In this document: piece by piece, positions 1 through 9,800 of the stretch
Position numbering within the stretch: the stretch's first letter is position 1
How the letters are laid out: each line of letters begins with the position of its first letter
Assembly (NCBI GenBank): GCA_037893245.1
Contig: JBAIAA010000314.1
Span: forward strand, 248,001 to 312,000
From: Crossaster papposus
Taxonomy: Eukaryota; Echinodermata; Asteroidea; Velatida; Solasteridae
Reading direction: 5' to 3'
DNA: 64,000 nucleotides
Translations under genes and position numbers: made by a program
The notes under the pieces: model-generated
What the model saw: the letters and a program-made list of their open reading frames with translations, nothing else
Database searches by the model: none
What the model was told of the DNA's origin: nothing

Positions 1-776
1 GTGTCAAATAGCTATATTAAATTACTAGAGAGCTACTAGCTCGATGTACAAAGTGATACGAGCTGGACGAATCCTAGTCTAGTCCTAGACCCTTGTGTTA
101 TTTCGGCGCCCACGCGCGCAGATTCGTTAACGCTGTCTCTTTTTCAAATCCCGACTTCGTGTGCGTTGGTGTCTCACGCATGCGTAGTTTACATAATGCA
201 GCTGGATCCATACTCGCACTGGAGCCGACGTTTGACAAACGTACATGATTTTGGATTCCCCAATGGGTCTAGCACTAGTTGGCAATCAATTGTTAACTTT
301 AACCTTAGTTTTCGACGAATCTCCCTCGCTTTTCCGAGGGATCCAATCAGCGACCGAGTTTGAGCCTCATCATGAATTATTCATTATAAACAAATATAAG
401 ATACTGTGTGTGTGTACACAAGACAGTGTACATGTACAACATTGTACATTAATGTACATGTATGTGATGGTGACTGTATGCACGTGCATTGCGCGAAATG
501 TGCAGACTTTTAATAGCATTGTACATGTACGTGTGTCCGATCTTCCGGGGCATGGCAGTGCAAGCTAGCTACAGCCACCGGTACCGTACCGCGGGTCTGC
601 CCGCTGCAGCATCGCTATGTTATGGTGCTTCAGCGCGGCGCGGTTTTTTTGTATTCCAGTGTATCGAACGTACAGTACGTCAGTATTAGCCTCAAATCTA
701 GCGAGGTCGTGCTTCATTTTGGCAAACAGTTAATTACCTGCAAAAACTACCTTTCCCTGAAATAAAAGGGGAAATT
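1..776. other. Non-coding flank with ACATGTAC runs
   Basis: I see no gene here. The stretch has mixed composition, with short alternating ACATGTAC and GTGTGT runs around 405-535, which are common simple sequence in marine invertebrate genomes. The short open frames overlap in several phases and show no domain. Confidence 0.5.
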
Positions 777-1281
777 TATGGTGGCTCTGCATGGAGGGAC
801 ATAAAAGTCGTGAATTTGTTTGCGAGTAGTTGTGAAACTATTCGCGACTTGTCGTGAATTTATTCGCGACTGGTTGTTAATATTTTTGCGACTGTTCGTG
901 AATATTTTTGCGACTAGTCGTATAATTCGTGATTATTAGTGAATATTTTCGCTACTAGTACTACTACTAGTCGCGAATTTTTTTCGCGACTATTGAAAAT
1001 ATTGACGACTATTCGCGAAAAAATATTTACGACTAGTCGCAAAAAACAAGTCGTAACAAATTCAGGACTCAAATTTGCGACTTGTCGTTAATTTTACAAA
1101 TAATTTCACAACTAGTCGTGACAAAATTCGCGACTAGTCGCAAATTTTGTCACGACTAGTTGTGAAATTATTTGCGACTAGTTGCAAAAATATTTACGAC
1201 CAGTCGCAAATAAATTAACGACAAGTCGCAAATTTGTCGCAAAAATGTTCACGACTTTTGATATCCCTCAGGGCCACCATA
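777..1281. mobile_element. CGACTAGTCG palindrome-array MITE, short copy
   Basis: The ends are inverted: TATGGTGGCTC at the left and GGGCCACCATA at the right. The flanks GAAATT (771-776) and TAAATT (1282-1287) look like a 6-bp target duplication with one mismatch. Nearly all of the 505-bp interior is variants of the self-complementary decamer CGACTAGTCG (also CGACTGGTCG) separated by AT-rich spacers of about 5-8 bp; the decamer reads the same on both strands. A longer copy with the same ends lies at 59418-60738. No open frame is present, so this is a non-autonomous DNA element. The superfamily is not recognised. Confidence 0.8.
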
Positions 1282-1299
1282 TAAATTATGTCCCACTGA

Positions 1300-2038
1300 A
1301 GCCAGATATGCTACGGATCGCCCCGGATCGCCCCGGATGACCCCGGATGAAACTACGTTTGATCCGGGGTGGTCCGGGAAGGCAATCAAAAACAAAGTGA
1401 CATGTTCCCCGATCCTACTACGGTTCTACTACGGTTTGACTACGGTTCTGCCACGAATGGGCCCGGATCACCCCGGTTCAAGCCTGTTTTTCCCCCATGA
1501 CCCCGGATGGTCACGGATTCACTACGGTTCCGCCACGGTTTCACTACGGATGCGCCACGGTTCATCCCGGATGTGCCACGGTTCACCCCGAATGATCCCG
1601 GATACACTACGGTTCATCCCGGTTCATCCGGGAAATACCGTGGTGACACGTACGTAGTGAATCCGTGGTGATCCGTAGTGGAACCGTAGTGGAACCAACT
1701 CCCGTTTCATCCCGGATAAACACGGTTACACTACGGTTACGCTACGGTTTATCCCGGATACACTAGGGATCATCACGATCGCACTACGGTTTCACTACGG
1801 TTCTTCGCCGCCCCTCTCCCTTCCCGGATGGCCCCGGATCACTCCGGATGCTAGATGCTGATCCAGGGTGACGCTCGACTTCCCGGACTCACTACGGATG
1901 TCCCCGGATGGTCCCGGATGCATGGCCCCGGATAGTCCCGGATAGTCCCGGATTATCACGGTTTGACTAAGGTTCCACTCCGGATGACCCCGGATATGAA
2001 TCGTAGTGCATCCGGGTTGATCCGTAGCGTATCCGGCT
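1300..2038. mobile_element. CCCGGAT / CTACGGT array element with inverted ends
   Basis: The left end AGCCAGATATGCTACGGATC is matched by the reverse complement of the right end (AGCCGGATACGCTACGGATC), which gives inverted ends of about 20 bp around 739 bp. The interior is a degenerate array of CCCGGAT and ACTACGGTT words. Their orientation changes near 1650-1700, where GTAGTGAATCCG-type words appear. There is no coding capacity. It follows 18 bp after the CGACTAGTCG element and shares its design of short-motif arrays inside inverted ends. No clear target duplication is visible. Confidence 0.65.
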
Positions 2039-2982
2039 TTCGGTGGGACTGGGGCTTTGGAGGTTTTCACCATAGAGCAAAGTTGTTTCAATCAACAAAT
2101 TCACCCGCAGTCACAAATAAACGCCGGGGCAGCTATGATTTGCTGTGTCAATGTACATGTAAAGTACATGTACATGTACATATGTACATGTACTGTATGG
2201 TGCGAAATACGGTACCTCTGGAGACGTGAACACAATGGGGACAATGGGAGTAAAAAGGTCTCCAAAGGGTGATTTATATTTAGGTCTCCATTAGGAATTT
2301 CACGAATTAGATTTTTGGATTGTACTTAAATTACTCAAAAGCTAGGGTTAGGATGTGGGTTAGGGTTAGTGTTTGGGTTAGGGTATAATATAGGGTATAT
2401 TGGTTGGAAATTTCAACCCAGGAAAATAATTGTGGTTAAAATGGGAGCATTTTGAAAAAAGTGCTCGACTTTCTAACCATTTTGTACACGAGAACATGTC
2501 TCCGTCCACAGTGATACAAAAATGCGAATACATGCACATCACGGCCGGGTCAATCGCGGCGTGTAACGTTTTGCGTAACCCTCGCACGAATTTGCCTATA
2601 ACGGTCCATCATTATCACGTGATATGAATAATGCATATATTACAATAGTCTGACCACGCCCCCTGTGTGCCAACTTGTCCAAGACCTTCGAGTGAGTCCA
2701 CTGAGTTCGCGGGTGCGATTCGTCTGTAGATAGCGCCCTCTATAACATCGGTGGTTTGTGTCAGTGATCGCGGAATAAACAACACGAAGGTCTTGGAACC
2801 AAGACTAGACGAATCCATGTTTGTGCACAAACCTGTATGAATCTCAACATTTTGTACGGCTTTTGTACGGCTATTTGCATATCTGCGTTTGTATTCTATA
2901 CAGTGCGTTACCGACGCCGATACGCCCAAAACCAAAACGCAAGATCAGCAAATTATAATAATTTAATATAGCTCTATATGCT
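2039..2982. other. Intergenic stretch with a TTAGGG-like patch
   Basis: No gene is recognised. TTAGGGTTAGG-type words at about 2343-2395 are an interstitial telomere-like patch. A short inverted pair (CCAAGACCTTCG at 2679, CGAAGGTCTTGG ending at 2796) could be a small foldback of about 118 bp. Confidence 0.45.
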
Positions 2983-3009
2983 GTGTGTATACATAAGTGT
3001 ATATATGGT

Positions 3010-4135
3010 GACATGGATGTTTATGAAATTAAAGAAAAATTGTCCATTGGTGTGAATCAAGTGATGAATTGGATTATTGCTAACCGTCTTGTTATTAATC
3101 TTGACAAAACTGCAGTTATGGTAATTGGTTCTAGGGCTAAAATGAATGGTATTGATGATTTTAATGTAACTGTTAGTGGTAATGTCTTAAAACGTGTTAA
3201 GGTTACCAAGTGCCTTGGTCTGTTAATAGATGAGGAGTTACGTTGGAACGAACAAGTTGAGAAGGTTACTAAATCTGTTCAGTCTAAGCTAGGTATGCTT
3301 TGAAGGGTCAAACCTTATGTTCATACTAAATCCTTGATGCTTCTTTACAATTCATTTGTTCAACCTCATTTTGATTATTGTGCTCAGATTTGGTCAAACA
3401 TATTCCAAATGCATACTAACAAACTTGAGAAACTACATAAACGGGCTGCGAGAATTATCTTGAGTAAGGATTACAATACTTCGTCAACCGAATTATTCCG
3501 TGATCTCAAATGGATGCCTTTAAGACAACGTTTTGTTTATTACCGTGCTGTATTGATGTTAAAATGCATGAATAATTTGGCACCCAGTTTATCCGATGGA
3601 TGATTTAATTCAAACTAATCAGGTTCACAATTACAACACACGGCATGCTTTGAATTCACTGGTGGTTCCTAAGTTTGGGACAGAATGTCCAAGACTAAGC
3701 CCTTTTTTTCACGGGGATTTGTGTGGAATAACCTGGACCAGTCTGTAAAATTGACACCGTCACTTGGCATCTTTAAATCGTCCATGAAAGTAGTCCTCCA
3801 AGAGTCTTAGTACGTTTGAAGTGCGTTTTCTTTTTCTTACGCTTTGTGTGGTTTTTGTTCTTCTGTTTGCCTTGTTTTTAGTGTTTTGCGTGGTATTTTT
3901 TTTTTTACATTATTCCGTTTAAATGTATTGTCATTGTCTTGTGTTTGGTATTTTGAGGTACTTAACCATATGATCTTACATGTTATGCTTCCTTTATTAG
4001 ACCATGCAATGAAGTTTCGTTTTATCTTATATTTAAGAGGAAACGTGGCAGCATCCTAGGACACCGATTGAGGGTGCACTCCCTGTTCCCTGCAGTTAGC
4101 TATCATAATTATTAATACCGTTATTACTATTATTT
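3010..4135 (+). pseudogene. LINE (non-LTR retrotransposon) reverse transcriptase C-terminal remnant
   Basis: Translation gives the end of a reverse transcriptase and its trailing domain, with NRLVINLDKTAVMVIGS, then YNSFVQPHFDYCAQIWSN, then LQRAQKRAARI-like text (KLHKRAARIIL), then a final WNNLDQSVKLTPSLGIFKSS segment ending near 3810. This is the usual C-terminal layout of Jockey/CR1-superfamily LINEs. The catalytic palm is missing at the 5' side, so the copy is 5'-truncated. An in-frame TGA at 3301-3303 and a frame change near 3600 show that it is dead. About 320 bp of T-rich 3' untranslated region follows, ending in TTATTAC/ATT-type simple sequence just before the next MITE. Confidence 0.75.
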
Positions 4136-4146
4136 GTGGGCTTTAA

Positions 4147-4494
4147 GGCACATTTACACAGACGAGCGGTAACGGAATGCGGTAACGGAAAGCGGTATGC
4201 CGCGCGATATTGTCCATTTACACACGGGGTGGAAACCCGTCTGGTATTTGTTTTTTAGAGATCGAAGCCATCCGGAAAGTCCGTGACGTCATACCCAACG
4301 AGACCGCCGATTGGCCAGAACGCGGAGTCTCCGCGCGGTATTTCAAAAAAATCGCTCAGGTTTCTAAACGCAGCGGTTTATCGCCCTACCGCGCGGCTTG
4401 TCCGCTCTCAGTGTAAACGCTCCCATAGAAAACCATGTGTTCTATTTTTTTCACTGCGCGGAATTCCGTTACCGCTCGTCTGTGTAAATGGGCC
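4147..4494. mobile_element. MITE with TTAA target sites (GGCACATTTACACAGACGAGCGG ends)
   Basis: The outermost 20 bp, starting GGCACATTTACACAGACGAG at the left, are repeated in inverted orientation at the right with one mismatch, and the inverted match runs to about 30 bp. TTAA lies on both sides (4143-4146 and 4495-4498). The internal 348 bp has GCGCGG words and no gene. The TTAA sites suggest mobilisation by a piggyBac- or Kolobok-type enzyme, but the GGC terminus is not typical of piggyBac. It inserted directly behind the LINE tail. Confidence 0.7.
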
Positions 4495-4509
4495 TTAAGT
4501 CGTATACCC

Positions 4510-4681
4510 AGCACGATATGTGGCAGAGGGGTACCCCCCTCTTATCCCTATACATTATACACACTCAACACTATTGTTACCTAACCCATCCCCCCTTGAA
4601 ACCTAAAAAGAATTCCAGAGATTCCGGGAAGACAATGGTCAACACAAAAGAGGGGGGGTTTTCTCTGCCACATATCGTGCT
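4510..4681. mobile_element. Small foldback MITE (AGCACGATATGTGGCAGAG ends)
   Basis: AGCACGATATGTGGCAGAG at 4510 and CTCTGCCACATATCGTGCT ending at 4681 are perfect inverted repeats enclosing about 130 bp. G-rich and C-rich runs lie just inside the arms. It sits tightly between two other MITEs and has no open frame. Confidence 0.65.
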
Positions 4682-4687
4682 TCATAT

Positions 4688-5355
4688 CGTCACCGTTTTC
4701 ACGAAGAGGCGAATTTCATGAAAAATCGTCTATTTATCGAAATTATTTTTGTTGATGAAAATGATTAAATATTGCAATTTTTACAACCTGGTGAAGTTAT
4801 ACATCCAAAAAATCATTAAAATCCCAATTAACCTAATTAACTAATGGGCGAATTAGTCCTCAAGTGCCCTTTTGCGGTTTTTACGAAGATGCAAATTCGA
4901 AATAGCGTTGACTTCAACGTGTTTATGAAGGGGCACTTTGGTGCGCGTAGTGACTTTAGCGTTTTCACGAAGAGGCGAATTGGGCGAATTGGTCGCGAAG
5001 TGGCTTTTAGCGTTTTCACGAAGAGACAAATTGGGGGCGCAATGGGGAAATGTATACATTCTGACTCTCACAGCCATGGGCGAATTTGCTAATGTATCGT
5101 TTTTTCGTTTTCACGAAGAGACAATTCTATTAATTGATTAATTCTGCAAAACTAATCACCTATTTTTCTTAACGTTTGCTATATTTAAGAAGATTGAAAT
5201 CTCTTCTTTCCCATGATACCTTAATCTTGTATATTCTATGGATATTTATGTTTCAAACTGCCAAACGAAAAAAGGACGAACTTTACAAGCGATTATCTCG
5301 AAAGTTTGTTCAGACCGTGAAAGGCTCAATTTGCCTTTTCGTGAAAACGGTGACG
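4688..5355. mobile_element. CGTCACCG-ended MITE, ATAT target duplication
   Basis: The inverted ends begin CGTCACCGTTTTCACGAA and are flanked on both sides by ATAT (4684-4687 and 5356-5359). The phrase GTTTTCACGAAGAG recurs several times inside (around 4697, 4962, 5007, 5108). It shares the CGTCACCG terminus, the 4-bp A/T target duplication and TTCACGAA-type internal words with the element at 8063-8863, so both probably belong to one family. It is non-coding. Confidence 0.7.
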
Positions 5356-5722
5356 ATATGTATAGTCGGGCGGGAGGGCAAGCGAGGTTCTAATGCTCAG
5401 ACCGAGAAGAAAGGCATTGAATGCAATACCCGCTTTTATAGCTAAGAGCGTTGGGGCGTAACGAAAACGTTATGTAACGGCTCTATTGAGCCCAACTGTC
5501 GTTCAATAACGAAAAGAAATGGCATTTCCAGAGGGGATGTTTGTCCCTGATAATTATTTGTGCCGTCCACGCAAAACAAAACTTGTTGTATTACCGTCAG
5601 ACGTACCAAAAGGCGGATGCCTTAACTGGTGTATATTCCATTTCCATCCCGGGGAGGAAAAAGGTGTATATTATTAACTCTCACATCAGAACCCATAAAC
5701 GTGCACCCCACCCCCAAACATA
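5356..5722. other. Spacer between two MITEs
   Basis: No gene or RNA is recognised. AACGAAAACGTTATGTAACG near 5460-5480 is a small imperfect hairpin. Confidence 0.4.
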
Positions 5723-6315
5723 CCGTAAAATGGGGCAACTTTGTCATGCTGGGTAACTTTGGCCACTACATGCCAATCATTGTCTGTTGGTGGTTTTATT
5801 TGTATTTTTGAACATTTGGTTTTTTTATTTATGGACAAGATTAGAGTTGAAAAATAAAATCCAACTGGATTTTATGCGATATTTTATAAATGCTTTCCCC
5901 CAAACGATCTGACCAAAGTTACCACAACCCTAAATTTCTTTCAATGAGTCTAAAACTTACAATACGCTTCCGGAAACTTTATTTAACTCATTGTGTTTAT
6001 AGAGGGCAATTGTCAATTTTAGCATCTTTTCAGGAAATTCTGGGCTGTTTCAGGGATCAAATCGATATTCTAGCTTTATTCATAATAGTGTGGTGGCCAA
6101 AGTTACCCCAATTCTACATTAATAAACAGACCTATTTTTATTTGTAGTTTTCTTGTGTCCAAACAGTGTTCTTTTACGGTTACAAACTATTTGTTAGCTC
6201 AAACCCAACTCTATTGTTTGTAAAACATAACACGGAAAATGCAACATTATTGTTTAATATGCAGAAATATATTGTAAATTGTCTGAAAATATTGCCCAAG
6301 TTTCCCATTTTACGG
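5723..6315. mobile_element. Tc1/mariner-type MITE (TA target site)
   Basis: The left end CCGTAAAATGGGGCAACTTTG and the right end CAAGTTTCCCATTTTACGG are imperfect inverted repeats flanked by TA on both sides (5721-5722, 6316-6317). Inside is a second related pair, GTAACTTTGGCCAC near 5755 and GTGGCCAAAGTTAC near 6091. TA flanks and a roughly 590-bp non-coding body fit a mariner-type miniature element. Confidence 0.65.
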
Positions 6316-6317
6316 TA

Positions 6318-6763
6318 CAATGTTATCACACTGACTGTAATAACTGAAGTACAAGGGACATCATTGAGAAACACCCCTAGTGTTTGCTTGGTTGGCTTAA
6401 GCAACTAGCAGGCGTTCGTGTTCCCTGCATTTGAAATGGTTTGATCATGACAATCCACATGTACATGTACTTCAATTTTTCGCCGCATAACAGCTGTTTT
6501 GTTACAAATTATTTTGGACGAAAAGGTAAAGTTCCAAAATTGTCAAACTTTCAAATAAACATTACCACATAATTTTGAGCTTAAACTACCGCAACTCTGG
6601 TGTTGTTCTGTTTGGCAGCCAGAACTTATCTATTTCTCCTTGTACTGTACTGCTATCACTTGTCCAGTTTTAGTTAAGGTATCATGTACACACACACTTT
6701 CTTTTAAGAAGTGTGATTTTTCCGGTGTGAAGTAAACAGATTCATTCCGCCTTGGGTTTGTTC
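6318..6763 (-). other. 3' flank and probable 3' UTR of MPC2
   Basis: This lies directly downstream of the MPC2 stop codon on the minus strand, so part is probably 3' untranslated region. I see no convincing AATAAA on the minus strand close to the stop, so the transcript end is unknown. There is no other gene. Confidence 0.4.
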
Positions 6764-6812
6764 TCATTGTTTTCCATGAGAATCTGCAAATGTATCCTTC
6801 CTTTGATGATAC
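6764..6812 (-). CDS. MPC2: MPC2 exon 5 (C-terminus and stop)
   Basis: The acceptor is TTTCTTGCCAG. One base completes Met, then YHQRKDTFADSHGKQ and TGA (6766-6764). The short, charged tail fits the variable C-terminus of MPC2. Intron 4 is only 344 bp. The phase match (2 into 1 base) and the position right after exon 4 support it, though tail sequence itself is poorly conserved. Confidence 0.82.
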
Positions 6813-9800
6813 CTGGCAAGAAACAACAAGAAACAGGGATATGACATAAATATAGCTTACTTGTATACCCAAATCAGACAGGCATACCCAAGTCGCTCTA
6901 ACATGTCTAATGACTCCAGCAGTCCATCTTTCGACATCCAGCATGTCAATCATTCCCAATTGAATCAGACGTCAGACTTATAATTCACTCGTTTGGTTCG
7001 GCGTGAATTGGAATGCCTGTCTGAACCGGGTCCTAACTGTTGAGGAGCATGCACTGATGACATGGACGACCGTCCTTGATGACACAACATAGACAAGGAT
7101 TAAGTTAAATGTGTTAAATGTCTGGGCTAACAGGATTTTTCTAAAATAATACTTACATATATATCCTAGCCAGCTGCATCAAGCCAGTAAATGCGAGAAA
7201 GATGTTGACACTAAACAAGTTCCAGTTCTTAGGGATGACTACCAAGGAGTATCGAGACCATATAATACCTGTCATTCAATAAGCAAAATGGTAGGAGACT
7301 GTTATGGCCTGGGTCTGCAACCATTGAATATATTGTATAATAAGACTTAGCAATTGCACACAAGAGACAAATTAGCAGTGCTCCTTTTTTTACAAGTGAA
7401 AGAGAAAACTGACTTTTTTGGTGTACCTCTACTGTGGCACTTTGCGCTGGCACAAACGATGTGATTTCATCACGATTCAAGCCTCTACAAACAGTCAGGT
7501 AGCAGCGTATTTTATAAACGAGCTTTCGATACGGGACGGTAGAGCATATACAGGACGAAAATTCAAACGAGCGTGACGATCCTCGCACACACACACCCGT
7601 CCTGATTTGTAAGCTGTTTTGATTTCTGTGGAAGGTGACGCGAGACGCATGGTGGTGTGATCACGTGAAAGCGCAGTGCAGTGCAAACGCCCTCAATCGA
7701 TCGCGATTATTTATGATCAACTTGGCGAATCTGCACAGTGACACCTTGTCAGTGCAACATTTTGGATAATGAAGAGTTGATGAAGTGGTCATGCAGCTGT
7801 ATGACATCCATGCACCGAGTAGTCCGGATTTCCAGTATGAAAATTACGGCTTTTGATTTTCAATTGTTTTGGCCCCAAAAATGCTATACAAATTGATGTT
7901 TTCAACATGAACATTTGTAAACGTGTAAATTCATATAAATATAGCTTTCGAGGATCCTAAATCTGCTTTAACCAGTTTGCGCCGGATGACGTATATAAAC
8001 GCAAAAATTTTCCAAAATTCAAACGGATGGCGCATAAACACGCCAAGTTCAAGTTCGGAAATCGTCACCGACACCACGAACTGACACCCAGTGGTCGCCG
8101 TTACAAAAATTAAATTCGGAGAAAAACGCTTTTAAAGGTTTGACACGAGTTTACTTAGTCAACAAATCCGTCTACTTGAGGGATTTTGGTATCATTAAAC
8201 GTAACAATTCGTTAACTGCTGAAACACAATTTTTATATTGTGAAAATATGGTTGGTTAATTAATAATTAAATGATTAAGACGGGTGCCAGTTCGTGAAAA
8301 CGAAAACTGTCGCGTTTTCGGAGAGTGCGCGCATACATTGCAGTGAGTGAGTGCCAGTTCGTGAAAACGAAAATTGACGCGTTTGCGGGGAGTGCGCGCA
8401 CACAGTGCCGGGTGCCAGTTCGTGAAAACGAAAACTGTCGCGTTTTCGGGGAGTGCGCGCACACAGTGCTCGGGTGCCGCCGTGTTGACAACATCGAGTT
8501 CTATTTATTTCGTAGACAAACGTGATACGTATACACGGCGTGATACAACATTGCCCTGGGTACGTTGTATAGACAGTGCCAGTTCGTGAAATCTTTTTCA
8601 CAGCGCGCCTCCGCAATTTCGTTTTCACGAACTGACACTGAGTGCAGTGTCACTTCGTGGAACCGAAAAACGACAGAATGGACTAATTTCTGCAAAACTC
8701 CCCAATAAAAATTAGCAAATTAACATGATTTAAGAAAAACAATTTCGCCATGTTATACTTCATGGCACAAAATGATATATTCAGCAATAAAAACAATTTC
8801 GAATTTTTTGAATTTTTTGTACACATGTGATGCAGAGGGTGCCAGTTCGTGGTGTCGGTGACGAAATGTATGTCAGCAGCGCGCAAGGCCGGAAATGCGT
8901 GGGTGTGCTTCCCGGCACTATCAGCCTGAACCCGCTTCAGATCGAGTTTCGTTAAAAATAATCCCGCCCGTCGGCTCGGCGATGTTAAAATAATCCCGGC
9001 GCGAACTGGTTAATATCACTTCTAGGTCTTAGAAAACACCTAAGCCTGTTGTTTAAAATAGGCGCAGGTAAAATCATGGAAACCCCCAAAAGGGGCGTGT
9101 GGGCTTCTTTTAAAAGCACAGTTTCAAACATAAAACATGATGTATCACTATTTTAAGAATCTTGTTGATAATTTCTCATATTTGCATAAACATTAAGAAC
9201 TCAAAACCAGATAATTTGTCCATGGACATATGGCGTCCCCCCCGCCCCACACTTTTGTCCATAAGGTTGCAAAAAATAACAGAAATCCCAAAGAAATGTT
9301 GGAAACATTTGTATTATTAATATAAATGGTTTATTGATAAAAACAATTGACATGGCAGCCCAGGGGCTGAATTACATCAAAATTTACAAATTATTTTTAA
9401 ACATTAAAAAGGTCTAGGAATAAGGACCACTAAAAATATAGGGAAGTTCGTAAATAAAATAAAATTAGCATCAAACAATTTACGCAGTAACAGGTCTATC
9501 CAGCAAGTTTGGTAGTTTGGTGCCTCCTAAAAAAGAGGATGTTTGTGGATTTGAATCAGCAAGCCAGAAACAAGACAAGGTAAAGTATAAAACAATTCTG
9601 CTGGATATGAACGCCGAGTAATTTGACAGATTGTGATTGGTCCAAGGTGACGTCATTGATCCGCACAGTTGGAGGTGGAGTGGGGTTTCGTGTTAAATTA
9701 ATTTCTATGTATGTGCACTTTCGGGGGTTCAGTGACGTGTTGTTCGAGACTGACCATTGCACAAGGGAGTCTATGGATTGTTGAATCTGTGGTTGATCGT

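Larger units (their letters stand above)
7972..9009. mobile_element. CCAGTTYGCGCCGG MITE (copy 1), split by a later MITE
   Basis: The ends CCAGTTTGCGCCGG and CCGGCGCGAACTGG are inverted and flanked by TTAA (7968-7971, 9010-9013). Copy 2 at 20314-20498 is the uninterrupted version (185 bp). Here the same sequence is broken after the phrase AAGTTCGGAAAT by an 801-bp element (8063-8863) and resumes with GTATGTCAGCA. The head carries TGACGTATATAAACGC, a CRE-like word overlapping a TATA-like box. Confidence 0.8.

Noticed and set aside
2343-2400. TTAGGG-like words as a chromosome end
   Set aside because: Only a few imperfect copies embedded in ordinary sequence; at most an interstitial telomere-like patch.
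6630-6959. 109-residue minus-strand frame as a separate gene
   Set aside because: Only the part at 6764-6812, in another frame, has a role: it is MPC2 exon 5. The long frame itself shows no family.
8256-8628. Overlapping minus-strand frames with repeating RKRDSFRFHELA text
   Set aside because: They are translations of the three tandem MITE units.
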